Positions 30,764-38,894 of a stretch of 39,655 nt of DNA are shown in pieces. Source of the stretch: CAYRSA01 sp964494845 (GTDB taxonomy: Bacteria; Patescibacteriota; Saccharimonadia; Saccharimonadales; JAGQNJ01); NCBI GenBank assembly GCA_964494845.1, contig CAZBSC010000004.1, positions 1 to 39,655 on the forward strand, written 5' to 3'. Each line of letters begins with the position of its first letter. The stretch's first letter is position 1. Made by a program: the position numbers and the translations under genes. The notes under the pieces are model-generated. The model did no database searches, had not been told where the DNA came from, and worked only from the letters and a program-made list of their open reading frames with translations.

Positions 30764-32221
30764 TTATTGTAGAGCGGCAGTTAATCTAGCGACACTATCT
30801 AAGAGCTCGCTCTTAAAGCCTCGTTTTTTCCAAGTTGATAGATTGACTTGTTTAGAGTTCGACAAATCAATTTTTTGCACTTTCCTCAGGTCACTGACAA
30901 CAGAATTGCTGTAAGTTATCAAAATACATTCTAGATCCAGTTCGAAAGAACGGATGTCCATATTGCTAGATCCGATTATGGCGATATCGTTATCGATGGT
31001 CATGTGTTTTGAGTGCAGCAAAACTGGTTTTTTATGTAAGTATATTTTTACGCCGGCCGTCAATAGCTCTAGGTAGTAAGACCGCTGTGCATGCCCAACC
31101 ATCCATTGATCCATTGCTTCCGAATTGATGATGCTAATGTCTATTCCCCTGCGTGCGGCTGATGTTACAGCCTCTAAAATCGCATCGTTAGGAACAAAAT
31201 ATGGATTTGTTATTACTACTTTTTCTCTAGCGCTATGTATCAACTGAGCAAAAAGCCGAGCGTTATTCTCTGTATCATATCCTGGTCCGCTGGGTAGTAT
31301 TTGGGCCAAAACATCGCCTGTTTTATTAGGCAATGGGCGTTTTTTCGGATTTACAATGTTTGTGAGTTTTTCACCGGTTTCGGCCATCCAATCGCAGGCG
31401 AAAACTACGGAACATTGTCGCACTATAGGACCATTTAGGCGCACCACTAGCTCGTCATAATAAATATCGTCTTTTCGGTGATACGTTCTATCTACTAGAT
31501 TTTGAGATCCAATATATGCCGTTTTATCATCAATAACTACAATCTTACGATGGTTGCGCAGGTCGGGTCGGTTGTAATATTTTGGCAATATTCTTACCGG
31601 TAACATTAGATGCCACTCAACGCCAATGCTAGTTAAAAGTTTTTTCATTTCTTTGCGACGTGGATATGCGCGGTGGCCCATGCCGTCGATCAACAAGCGG
31701 ACGCTAACTCCTCTGTTGACTGCATTTTCCATTGCATCAAACAATGGCTGTGTTGTCTGGTCTAGCGCGAGAATAAAATACTCGAGGTGGACGAACTCTT
31801 TGGCGCCGTTTATTTGTTTTACAATGTCGTCAATAGCCCGATTGTATTCGGGCAATATTTTTACACTGTTCCCTGCTTTTGCCGGCAGTTTACCAAGAGC
31901 TTTGCTCAACTTTACTATAGCTTCAATCCTTTGCCTTCTCGCTGGGCTTAGTGACGAGATATCAGATTTCAGCTCTTTTCCAGACTGTTCTATTAGCTTA
32001 TCAACGCTACTCTGTAGCATGCGACGTCGTTTTGATAATTTTGGACTACCAATCAGTAAGAATAAAACTATGCCTAAACCTGGCAACAAGAATATCACCA
32101 GCAACCATGCAATTGCCGAGCTGGGCTTTCGTTTTCTAGGGATATATAGCAAGAATCCAATTCTAATTGCCCAATCAATGAAGAAAGCCAACACTCCAAG
32201 CCACGTCCAATTTATATTCAT
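30764..32221 (-). CDS. cls: cardiolipin synthase (phospholipase D family)
   Basis: 485 residues, typical length. Makes cardiolipin from two phosphatidylglycerols. Two N-terminal membrane helices (WLGVLAFFIDWAIRIGFLLY and AIAWLLVIFLLPGLGIVLFLL), then two PLD motifs: HRKIVVIDDKTAYIGSQN and HSKHMTIDNDIAIIGSSN. Both HxKxxxxD catalytic sets are complete. TATAGT lies about 9 nt before ATG 32221, no ribosome site. Convergent with the metzincin gene. Confidence 0.95.
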   Translation of the reverse strand: MNINWTWLGVLAFFIDWAIRIGFLLYIPRKRKPSSAIAWLLVIFLLPGLGIVLFLLIGSPKLSKRRRMLQSSVDKLIEQSGKELKSDISSLSPARRQRIEAIVKLSKALGKLPAKAGNSVKILPEYNRAIDDIVKQINGAKEFVHLEYFILALDQTTQPLFDAMENAVNRGVSVRLLIDGMGHRAYPRRKEMKKLLTSIGVEWHLMLPVRILPKYYNRPDLRNHRKIVVIDDKTAYIGSQNLVDRTYHRKDDIYYDELVVRLNGPIVRQCSVVFACDWMAETGEKLTNIVNPKKRPLPNKTGDVLAQILPSGPGYDTENNARLFAQLIHSAREKVVITNPYFVPNDAILEAVTSAARRGIDISIINSEAMDQWMVGHAQRSYYLELLTAGVKIYLHKKPVLLHSKHMTIDNDIAIIGSSNMDIRSFELDLECILITYSNSVVSDLRKVQKIDLSNSKQVNLSTWKKRGFKSELLDSVARLTAALQ

Positions 32222-32329
32222 TTAATACTTACTATAACCTAAATTACTAAAACAATCACAATTTATGCCTTTATCACCAAAGGTTTGCCTCAAGTTATTC
32301 TCAGGTAGAATATATATAGTGAGAACAGA

Positions 32330-33013
32330 ATGCGCCTATTAGTAGTAGAAGATGATTATAAGATTGCGGCTGCAATAAAACGCGGGCTTCAGAGGCAATC
32401 ATATGCTGTCGATGTCGCTAATGACTCAGACAAGGGGTTGGAAATGGCGCTTAGCGAGCCGTATGATCTAGTTATTTTGGATCGAATGTTACCGGGTAAT
32501 ACTGACGGTATAGGAATATTAAAAAAAATGCGTACTGATAATATACAAACCCCGGTATTGTTACTTACAGCTAAAGATAATGTGCTTAGTCGAGCGGAAG
32601 GGCTTAATGCTGGCGCTGATGATTATCTGATAAAGCCCTTTGCGTTTGTAGAGCTAATAGCTCGCGTTCGTGCGTTATTGCGTCGTCCGAAAAAAACTTT
32701 GGACACGGTTCTTTCCTACAAGGATATTAATCTTGATGCAGATGATTTTACCGCAACCCGCGCAGGTCAAAAAATATCTCTTACAGCACAAGAATTTGCC
32801 CTACTGGAATATATGATGAGAAATACTGGTAGAGTATTAACCAAAGAGCAAATTATGCAAAAGGTTTGGAGCTATGATTCTGACATTTTGCCAAACACAG
32901 TCGAGGTATATATAGGCTATCTGAGGAACAAACTAGATAAGTCTTTTGAGGATTTACCACCCTTGATTCATACAAAGCGCGGCTTTGGTTACTATTTTGG
33001 GGACGAAAAATAA
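32330..33013 (+). CDS. OmpR/PhoB-family response regulator
   Basis: 227 residues. Receiver domain with acidic VEDD, phospho-acceptor Asp51 in VILDRMLPG, Thr in LLTAKD and Lys in LIKPF, then a winged-helix DNA-binding domain (LTAQEFALLEYMMRN, RVLTKEQIMQKVW, VEVYIGYLRNKLD, IHTKRGFGYYF). The receiver has an extra residue in the LPGNTDG loop. A TATAGT box sits 9 nt before ATG 32330. It overlaps the kinase start by one base (TAATG), so it forms a standard two-component operon. Confidence 0.96.
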   Translation: MRLLVVEDDYKIAAAIKRGLQRQSYAVDVANDSDKGLEMALSEPYDLVILDRMLPGNTDGIGILKKMRTDNIQTPVLLLTAKDNVLSRAEGLNAGADDYLIKPFAFVELIARVRALLRRPKKTLDTVLSYKDINLDADDFTATRAGQKISLTAQEFALLEYMMRNTGRVLTKEQIMQKVWSYDSDILPNTVEVYIGYLRNKLDKSFEDLPPLIHTKRGFGYYFGDEK

Positions 33014-34020
33014 TGTTCCACAAAACTTCGCTAAAACTAACTGCGCTTTATCTATCAATTATTATGGTGATAAGTTTTTTCTTTAGCATTAGCCTATACA
33101 ACGTCTCTGTGCGAGAGATTGAACGCGGTTTTATAAGGCAAACTGAGCTACTGCGTCCGGGAGCAGGTCCGAAAAAACCGTTTAGAGTAAAGGATCTCGG
33201 ATCGGATTCGCAAGAAATTCTAGAAGAGGCCCGTGGCAGGGTGTTTATGCAAATATTGTTTATTAACTTGTTTATTTTTGTTGGCGCCGGCGTCCTTAGT
33301 TATTACTTGGCGCGTAGAACTTTGCAGCCAATCGAAGAAGCTCACGAAGCCCTAGAACGATTTACTGCCGATGCAAGTCATGAACTCCGAACCCCGATAA
33401 CTGCGATGAAAACAGAGATAGAAACCCTATTGTCAGAACCTAGGTTAACCGTAAAAGACGCTCGCCAACAGTTCGCAAGCAACCTAGAAGAGTTAGATAG
33501 ACTAACCAGGCTATCCGACGGACTGTTATCTTTGGCCAGAATGAATGATGCAAATATCCAAAAAAGGAAGTTGCGCCTAAGGCTTGTTGTGCAGGAAGCC
33601 ATCGATAGAGTGTTGCCGAGCGCGGAGAAAAAACATATCCTGATAGCTAACGAAACTGATGACGAAGCCGTATTATTTGCTGAACAGACAACACTAGTCG
33701 AAGCACTGGTCACAATACTGGATAACGCTCTGAAATACAGTCCTGATAAATCAAAAGTTTTTGTCAGAGGACAATCCAAGCGAACTCATGACGAGATAGT
33801 CATCGTCGACCAAGGTTTGGGTATAAAAGCCACAGAATTACCTCACATTTTTGATAGGTTTTATAGGGCCGATTCTTCTAGATCGCGCAATTCTCCTGGT
33901 GGTTATGGCCTTGGATTGTCCATAGCAAAAAATATTCTTGACCGTCATAACGGAAGAATCACAGTCAAAAGTACTCCCACAAAAGGCTCAGTTTTCACTA
34001 TCCGATTGCCCAAAGTCTAA
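33013..34020 (+). CDS. two-component sensor histidine kinase
   Basis: 335 residues. Membrane helices at ~11-30 and ~80-100 flank a short (~50-residue) extracytoplasmic loop, so the sensor domain is minimal. HisKA box FTADASHELRTP with His123, N box ILDNALKYSPD, G1 VDQGLGI, F box HIFDRFYRADSS and G2 GGYGLGLSIAKNI. A full HAMP domain is not obvious. Partner of the OmpR-type regulator just upstream; the operon ends at a strong terminator. Confidence 0.95.
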   Translation: MFHKTSLKLTALYLSIIMVISFFFSISLYNVSVREIERGFIRQTELLRPGAGPKKPFRVKDLGSDSQEILEEARGRVFMQILFINLFIFVGAGVLSYYLARRTLQPIEEAHEALERFTADASHELRTPITAMKTEIETLLSEPRLTVKDARQQFASNLEELDRLTRLSDGLLSLARMNDANIQKRKLRLRLVVQEAIDRVLPSAEKKHILIANETDDEAVLFAEQTTLVEALVTILDNALKYSPDKSKVFVRGQSKRTHDEIVIVDQGLGIKATELPHIFDRFYRADSSRSRNSPGGYGLGLSIAKNILDRHNGRITVKSTPTKGSVFTIRLPKV

Positions 34021-34042
34021 GCCCTTTCAGGTAAATAATTTA

Positions 34043-34077
34043 AACCACCGATCCTTACAAGAACCGGTGGTTTTTTT
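34043..34077 (+). terminator. intrinsic terminator of two-component operon
   Basis: Eight-pair stem AACCACCG/CGGTGGTT followed by a seven-T run (34071-34077), 22 nt after the kinase stop codon. Confidence 0.85.
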
Positions 34078-34097
34078 GTCACACCCTCCTTTACTTT

Positions 34098-34706
34098 TTA
34101 TTGCATGTCTTGTGGTGGTGGCCCGTTTTGTTCGTTGCCATCATCTTCGGCGTGCATCCTGGGACCGTGGTGGCCCATAAAAATACCTTTCAGTTTAGTT
34201 AGATCTATTCCCTGCTCCTTAGCCCAAGCCTCCATTTCTGCTTTATTTTGCTTTCGTTTAGCTTTACGCTCGGTGGGGGTTAAATCTTTCATTGACTCGT
34301 GTTCGGCTTCTCGTTTTGCTCGCATTTCTTCAAGCTTGGCCTCTATCGCTGTTTTTTGCTCGGCGGTTATTGTGCCCTTGTCGACAAGTTTTTGTAAACG
34401 GGCACTTATCTTCGCTTTATGTTCTGCTTGGTGTGCCGTTCGTTCTTCGTCAAAAACCTTTTGCACGTCGTCCTTATTGAGGCTAAATGTGCTAGCGATT
34501 TTATCTACTAGGTTTGACCGTCCGTTGCTGTTCGACGCAGCCGAAACTGCTCCGATACCCGCAAGACTGCTCAGCCCAACAGTCCCCAGCACACCACCTA
34601 CTAGCAGCGATTTTTTTACAATATCTTTAATGATTAAATCCTTTCTGGTTAACAATTCTCCCACATCCGGTCTGCCGTCGGTACCGTACGCTTTATAATT
34701 TGACAC
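34098..34706 (-). CDS. secreted helical protein with uncertain start
   Basis: Up to 202 residues from GTG 34706. A basic stretch and hydrophobic core (KKSLLVGGVLGTVGLSSLAGIGAVSA) look like a signal peptide cleaved after VSA. The mature part is a charged helical repeat: NLVDKIASTFSLNKDDVQKVFDEE, KLVDKGTITAEQKTAIEAKLEEM. This pattern recurs in small exported proteins of Gram-positive and CPR bacteria. The C-terminus is His/Gly/Asp-rich (MGHHGPRMHAEDDG), perhaps metal binding. The GTG would give a ~33-residue region before the signal core and overlaps a TATAAA; an ATT at 34631 preceded by AAAGGA seven bases upstream would give a normal signal peptide. Confidence 0.7.
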   Translation of the reverse strand: MSNYKAYGTDGRPDVGELLTRKDLIIKDIVKKSLLVGGVLGTVGLSSLAGIGAVSAASNSNGRSNLVDKIASTFSLNKDDVQKVFDEERTAHQAEHKAKISARLQKLVDKGTITAEQKTAIEAKLEEMRAKREAEHESMKDLTPTERKAKRKQNKAEMEAWAKEQGIDLTKLKGIFMGHHGPRMHAEDDGNEQNGPPPQDMQ

Positions 34707-34910
34707 TTTTTTGTAGTGCCTTGGGCGTAATTATCGATAGCGGCGTTGCGAGATATGACAAAATTTGTAATGTTTTGTCGCCTTAATAACTGACTTAAGG
34801 CAACTTGTAGAGAATACTTGCCTAACTTGAGATTTAGCTGAATAAAAGTCACGCAGAGGTCTACTGTAAAAGATTGTGTTTATGGAGCATAATATAAACA
34901 GGAGTAAGAA
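34707..34910. other. intergenic region with two inverted repeats
   Basis: No credible gene. Contains a perfect 7-bp hairpin (GACAAAA 34757-34763 with TTTTGTC 34773-34779) and GGCAA/TTGCC (34799-34803 with 34818-34822), plus the promoter and AGGAG site for the gene at 34911. The inverted repeats could be operators or a short RNA. Confidence 0.4.
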
Positions 34911-35780
34911 ATGGCTGTAAAAAATGAGCAAAAGATACGCGTCAAACAAGAACTGATTGCTGCTGGTATGACGAGCTATGGCTTGTCTAAGGGTGAAGCA
35001 CGTCATTTGCCATATGTATTGCACGAAACAGAACATATTGGTGGAGTAATCTACGGTAGATATAAAAAGAGTAGCCTCATGATAGTAGCTACCAACAAGC
35101 GTCTGTTGATTATGGACCACAAGTTTCTATATTCCAGGAATGACGAGTTAGCTTACGATGTGTTGAGTGGCGTAAGCTATAACGATCAGGGCAGGTTCGT
35201 GGGGATTGTGGTGCACACCAGGCTTGGTGATTATCCCCTTAGGTTTGTTAATCATGCATGTGCAGAAAAATTTGTAAGATATGTAGAACAAAAACGGATT
35301 GAAAGAACGGATAGTAATACTGTGCAAACTGCCCCTACAAGTACTAAAAATAATGGAACTCGAACTAATATCGATGAGAAAACTAGAGTATTCCTAACGT
35401 CACATAATATTGCTACGTTTTCTACCGCTGACCAGAATGGCAAAGTTTCGGGTGCAGTGGTGTATTATGCTTTGTCCCCCGATAACGCATTCTATATAGT
35501 CACAAAGTCTCAGACCAAAAAAGCCCAGAATATTCTTAAAAACAATCAAGTTGCCCTGACTATATATGACACCAACCAATTGAAAACAGCTCAGGTCCAG
35601 GGATTAGCAAAGGGTGAAGCTGATCCTCGCAAGACACGGTACCTGATAGACAGGTTTATTCAGCCGCATATATACGATAAGCGGATTGCTTGGCCACCAA
35701 TAACCAAGATTGTGGCTGGTAATCACCAAGTTATTAAAATAACTCCAACTGAAGTAAAATTCACTGACTACAAAGCCTAG
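34911..35780 (+). CDS. fusion of bacterial PH-like domain and pyridoxamine-oxidase-like flavin barrel
   Basis: 289 residues, no signal peptide. Residues ~25-130 look like a YokE/bPH-type pleckstrin-homology domain (LMIVATNKRLLIMDHKF, YDVLSGVSY). After a Thr/Asn-rich linker, residues ~150-286 match the pyridoxamine 5'-phosphate oxidase-like FMN-binding split barrel (RVFLTSHNIATFSTADQNGKV, AFYIVTKSQTKKAQNILKNNQVALTIYD, VQGLAKGEADP). The barrel family binds FMN, F420 or haem. AGGAG lies six bases before the ATG. The combination is unusual; the PH part may place a redox barrel at the membrane or a partner (inference). Confidence 0.78.
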   Translation: MAVKNEQKIRVKQELIAAGMTSYGLSKGEARHLPYVLHETEHIGGVIYGRYKKSSLMIVATNKRLLIMDHKFLYSRNDELAYDVLSGVSYNDQGRFVGIVVHTRLGDYPLRFVNHACAEKFVRYVEQKRIERTDSNTVQTAPTSTKNNGTRTNIDEKTRVFLTSHNIATFSTADQNGKVSGAVVYYALSPDNAFYIVTKSQTKKAQNILKNNQVALTIYDTNQLKTAQVQGLAKGEADPRKTRYLIDRFIQPHIYDKRIAWPPITKIVAGNHQVIKITPTEVKFTDYKA

Positions 35781-35808
35781 CTTGTCCTGTATTTGTTCGT
35801 GTTTAATA

Positions 35809-36402
35809 CTAGTGTGATTTTATGTAGTTTGCGACTGACTGATTTATCTTCGCTATATCGTCTTTTAACTCGGGGAAATCTTTGTTGCTTCTATAAGTTA
35901 TGTAGAATGTGTTCTTCGGCGTTGGCACGACAAACATTTCGCTGGTATGTTTGATCTGGTTGGCATCTAGGTCGGTGTATTTAACGTTGATGGCTTCATA
36001 ATCACCTATTTTAACGACCTCTTTGCTGACTAGCGTGAAGCCCTCAAGCCCATCGTCAAGGCCGGCTACAATCGTATCTGGAAGTTTACTGATGTCTGAA
36101 CCTTTTGGAAGTTTCGCGGCTTCTTCCCTGACTAAAACTTTCACATCAGGATTTGTATGGGAGGCTTCAGAGATGACTCCCGATTCCTTGTTGCTAGCAG
36201 TGATTTCGGTTGCTTCTTCCCATCCATCAGGATAAACAATGCCGCTAGGTGCTATCTGGACTTTTTCTTCTTGTGTGCCCGATTGGTCTACTTTGCTTTT
36301 GTGAAAAGCAGTATATATTCCAAGCCCTACCACAGCTAATACCAGGATTATGATTAGACTATTCTTTATCGTGTCATTTTTATTAGTATTTCGGAAGCGC
36401 AT
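35809..36402 (-). CDS. membrane-anchored extracellular protein, PsbP/DcrB-like
   Basis: 197 residues. N-terminal anchor (SLIIILVLAVVGLGIYTAF) then a ~145-residue outside domain. The pattern YPDGWEEATE, NPDVKVLVREE, FTLVSKEVVKIGDYEAINVKY and MFVVPTPKNTFYITYRS matches the PsbP/DcrB-type alpha-beta fold seen in many lipoproteins. Function unknown. TATACT lies 11 nt before the ATG and no ribosome site is seen. Tandem with the next gene on the same strand. Confidence 0.7.
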   Translation of the reverse strand: MRFRNTNKNDTIKNSLIIILVLAVVGLGIYTAFHKSKVDQSGTQEEKVQIAPSGIVYPDGWEEATEITASNKESGVISEASHTNPDVKVLVREEAAKLPKGSDISKLPDTIVAGLDDGLEGFTLVSKEVVKIGDYEAINVKYTDLDANQIKHTSEMFVVPTPKNTFYITYRSNKDFPELKDDIAKINQSVANYIKSH

Positions 36403-36450
36403 TAGTAGTACGCAGTATATATAATCACATGGACTTAAGCAATTTAGCGA

Positions 36451-36849
36451 TTATTTTTTACTATTATCCTTTACGACAATATCGCCGATCTGAATTACCT
36501 GTTTACTGCCATTAGCCTGATAAGCCATTGGGTAGTTGCCTGGTTTTGTGGGCGCATTAAAATGAAATATCAAAGGGCTCTCGGTGAAAGTAATCGTTTG
36601 GGCTGGTTCAGTTAGGAAAATTTTACCAAGTTTATCACTATTAATTTGAAACTCTAATTTTGTCCCGGGCTGGACCAAGTATGTTGATGGTGCTGACAAT
36701 AACTTCCCATTTTTTAGTTCGATTGTTAGCCGGGTGTTTTGCGCTGAGGGCATAGTTTCCTTGGGTTTATTCCAGTTATTATAGATTAGTATACTGCCGA
36801 CAGACAGAACCAATAATGTAATGAATACGATAATTGCAGTCTTCTTCAT
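36451..36849 (-). CDS. membrane-anchored small beta-sandwich protein (cupredoxin-like)
   Basis: 132 residues from ATG 36849; the preceding in-frame TTG lies within the promoter spacing. N-terminal helix (TAIIVFITLLVLSVGSILIY) and an outside domain of ~100 residues with strands typical of a cupredoxin-like sandwich (TYLVQPGTKLEFQINSD, PLIFHFNAPTKPGNYPM, QVIQIGDIVV). Copper ligands (His, Cys, Met cluster) are missing, so it is not a copper protein. TATAAT ends 7 nt before the start with no ribosome site. Confidence 0.7.
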   Translation of the reverse strand: MKKTAIIVFITLLVLSVGSILIYNNWNKPKETMPSAQNTRLTIELKNGKLLSAPSTYLVQPGTKLEFQINSDKLGKIFLTEPAQTITFTESPLIFHFNAPTKPGNYPMAYQANGSKQVIQIGDIVVKDNSKK

Positions 36850-36856
36850 CAAATGA

Positions 36857-36862
36857 ATTATA
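36857..36862 (-). promoter_or_regulatory. -10 box of cupredoxin-like gene
   Basis: TATAAT on the minus strand, 7 nt before ATG 36849. Confidence 0.55.
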
Positions 36863-36869
36863 AAGCAAA

Positions 36870-36897
36870 GAAGGTGCCCTTACGAGCACCTTCTTTT
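36870..36897. terminator. intrinsic terminator after the repeat surface protein
   Basis: Perfect 8-bp stem GAAGGTGC/GCACCTTC. On the minus strand it follows the secreted repeat protein by ~48 nt and is followed by TTTGCTTT; on the plus strand by TTTT. Confidence 0.75.
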
Positions 36898-36944
36898 ACT
36901 AACTTTGTTCTACTTTGCAAGAACAATAGAGTAATTAACTTACC

Positions 36945-37739
36945 TTATTGAATCGCTACGTAGTTCCAGCTAGGTGTTGCGCCAGGAGTAGCAACAGTTG
37001 TTGTGATAACAAATGTTCCTGTCGTAGAGCTAGACACATAAGCTAGAGCAGCATTTCCAGAAGCGTTTGCAGGAGTAATGACTACTACTGGAGCACTGGC
37101 GTATGCAACGTTAAATGTTGTTGTTATTGTTCCTGCTGCAGACGGTGTGCCTGTAGTTGTAATAACACCTTTGGTGTCAGTACCTGCTACAGAAGCTGCA
37201 GAAAGACCAGTTACAGAAACGGCAGCTGTAGGAGCTGTAGTCTGAGCTGAAACAAGGTGAGTTGGGTTAGTTGTACCAAACTTGGCTGTAGTACCGTTGA
37301 ATGTAGATGCACCAGCAGATACAGTTAGTCCACCAGCAGTTACAGTAGCACCACCAGCGGATACAGTTAGACCACCAGCTGATACAGTTGCACCACCAGC
37401 AGTTACAGTTAGTGCCCCACCAGATGTTAATGTACCGGTAACAGCGATGTTAGTGCCTAGTTTCGCACTTGTTACAGCGCCATCGGCAAGATCCCCGGCA
37501 ACAATAGTCCCGTTACTAATATCTGCACTCTGAACACCACCATTTACGATGTTTCCAGTTCGTACAGCATTTGCAGCTAGGCTACCAGTGTTGACTGATC
37601 CACCAGCAATTTTTGCAGTAGTAACAGCGCCATTTGCTATATCTTTAGTGTTTACAAGGGCAAATGCAGGTGCTGTCATTAATGCAACAGTTGCTGCCCC
37701 TGTTCCTAGGCTAATTCCAATTTTTTGAATTCGATTCAT
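36945..37739 (-). CDS. secreted low-complexity repeat surface protein
   Basis: 264 residues. Signal peptide MNRIQKIGIS...APAFA with a clear AxA site near residue 27. Residues ~30-95 are ~10-residue repeats of the type NGAVTTAKIAGGSV/NGTIVAGDLADGAV, as in phage tail-fibre and bacterial adhesin stalks. Residues 111-145 are five heptads (TVSAGGA/L), then a Thr/Ala/Ser-rich region and a C-terminal beta domain ending PSWNYVAIQ. No LPxTG or membrane anchor, so it is released or held non-covalently. Almost free of Cys, Trp and Lys in the mature part. AAGGAG five bases before the ATG and a strong terminator suggest high expression. Confidence 0.82.
   Translation of the reverse strand: MNRIQKIGISLGTGAATVALMTAPAFALVNTKDIANGAVTTAKIAGGSVNTGSLAANAVRTGNIVNGGVQSADISNGTIVAGDLADGAVTSAKLGTNIAVTGTLTSGGALTVTAGGATVSAGGLTVSAGGATVTAGGLTVSAGASTFNGTTAKFGTTNPTHLVSAQTTAPTAAVSVTGLSAASVAGTDTKGVITTTGTPSAAGTITTTFNVAYASAPVVVITPANASGNAALAYVSSSTTGTFVITTTVATPGATPSWNYVAIQ
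37305..37409 (-). repeat. five tandem 21-bp repeats encoding TV(S/T)AGG(A/L) heptads
   Basis: In-frame copies with silent and conservative differences inside the secreted repeat protein. Copy number may vary between strains by slippage or recombination. Confidence 0.85.
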
Positions 37740-38029
37740 CGTTTCTCCTTAATTAATAGATACTAAAAACTGTACTTTGTACTTTTTGTTGTCGGGTTAT
37801 ATGACTTCTCTATTAATTGCCCCCCCATCTTTATGTTTAGAGTTATGTATCCTAAGTCTACTTTATCTACATATAATAGCAATAGAGCTAATGCTTTTAT
37901 GCACAGGTTTACCATTTGGATCCATTAGTAGGTATTAATATTTCTAATTAAATTGATTATATAATATTTCAGAGAAAAAGCTATGACATATTGATTATTA
38001 TTGAAGCATCTGGCATAGTATAGATAAAT
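37740..38029. other. AT-rich divergent intergenic region
   Basis: About 290 nt with no credible gene. Holds the AAGGAG leader of the minus-strand surface protein and, at the right end, TAGTAT/TATAGA hexamers 5-8 nt before ATG 38030. A seven-C run occurs near 37821. No strong two-box promoter could be fixed for the surface protein. Confidence 0.5.
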
Positions 38030-38830
38030 ATGGCTAATTTAACACCAGAAAAAGCGACAAATTTGGCCGGGTTGCTCCCTGATGTTGTTGCTGGAATCGG
38101 AGTTGGTCTAGTCGTTGATGTGGTCGCATTGGAAGGTTGGGTGCATCAGAGCATGTCTCATCGTAATACTGCCTATGATACCACTCTCGCTACAGCGTCT
38201 CGGGCGGCAATGGTTGCTACGGGGATGAGCCCCAACAGGGCCGCGCTGAACCACAGAGTTCATCATGGAATACCGAATGTAGAGCCAAAAGGCTACGTGG
38301 ATTCAGTAAGGGAAGCTTTTGACTTTACCGGTGGAGATAGTTCGCTGTTGGATGCCGGTAAAGAAGCGTTGTTATTCCCTGGCTATACATATGATGATGA
38401 TCCGCTGATAAGGCAACGATATGATGGCAGTCTTGCGTTCCGACACGACCCTTTCATTGAGAAACTGTCCTCCAAGGGTATTCCTTCTCGTATTGTTCCT
38501 GTAATTGCCACCACGGCTATGCTAGGCCTAGCTAACAAATATTTAGGTCGAGATAGGCCTTTTGCGAGAGCTGCATTATTTATGGGTACTAGCATCATTA
38601 GCCTTGGTTCCGTCGTAGGACTAACAGGCTATGGAGAAGCGCGTAGCGGAAAAGTCAACGGGCAAATGCCAATCAGAGGCTTGTTAAAGGTCAACCTAGC
38701 GCGTCATCAGGAGCACCATGACAGGCCCGATGATATGATGGCTGGCAGCCGAAGGCGCGATCGAGTTGCATTTAGGTTGTTGGAAAGAGCCGGCTTGGTC
38801 ACTAAGACTCCACCCAAACAAGATGCTTAA
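38030..38830 (+). CDS. fatty-acid-desaturase-like membrane protein
   Basis: 266 residues. Three histidine boxes in the right order for the membrane desaturase superfamily: HQSMSH (His39, His44; HxxxxH), HRVHH (His75, 78, 79; HxxHH) and HQEHH (His226, 229, 230; HxxHH). These bind the di-iron centre in acyl desaturases. Hydrophobic stretches at ~15-35, ~152-170 and ~180-200 could be membrane helices. It is shorter than typical delta-9 desaturases and keeps few other family residues. Oxygen-dependent desaturation would be notable in a CPR cell that usually scavenges lipids. The -10-like box is 5-8 nt before the ATG, with no ribosome site. Confidence 0.65.
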   Translation: MANLTPEKATNLAGLLPDVVAGIGVGLVVDVVALEGWVHQSMSHRNTAYDTTLATASRAAMVATGMSPNRAALNHRVHHGIPNVEPKGYVDSVREAFDFTGGDSSLLDAGKEALLFPGYTYDDDPLIRQRYDGSLAFRHDPFIEKLSSKGIPSRIVPVIATTAMLGLANKYLGRDRPFARAALFMGTSIISLGSVVGLTGYGEARSGKVNGQMPIRGLLKVNLARHQEHHDRPDDMMAGSRRRDRVAFRLLERAGLVTKTPPKQDA

Positions 38831-38894
38831 CACAATACCTTAAAAAGAGATAAAACAAACGCTAAACTACAGGATAACTTGGATATAAGTTAGG

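Noticed and set aside
34105..34698. 197-residue plus-strand frame
   Set aside because: Antisense to the secreted helical protein, which has a signal peptide and plausible heptad composition.
37282..37533. Plus-strand repetitive frame rich in PPAV/PPAD
   Set aside because: Antisense reading of the 21-bp repeats in the secreted surface protein.
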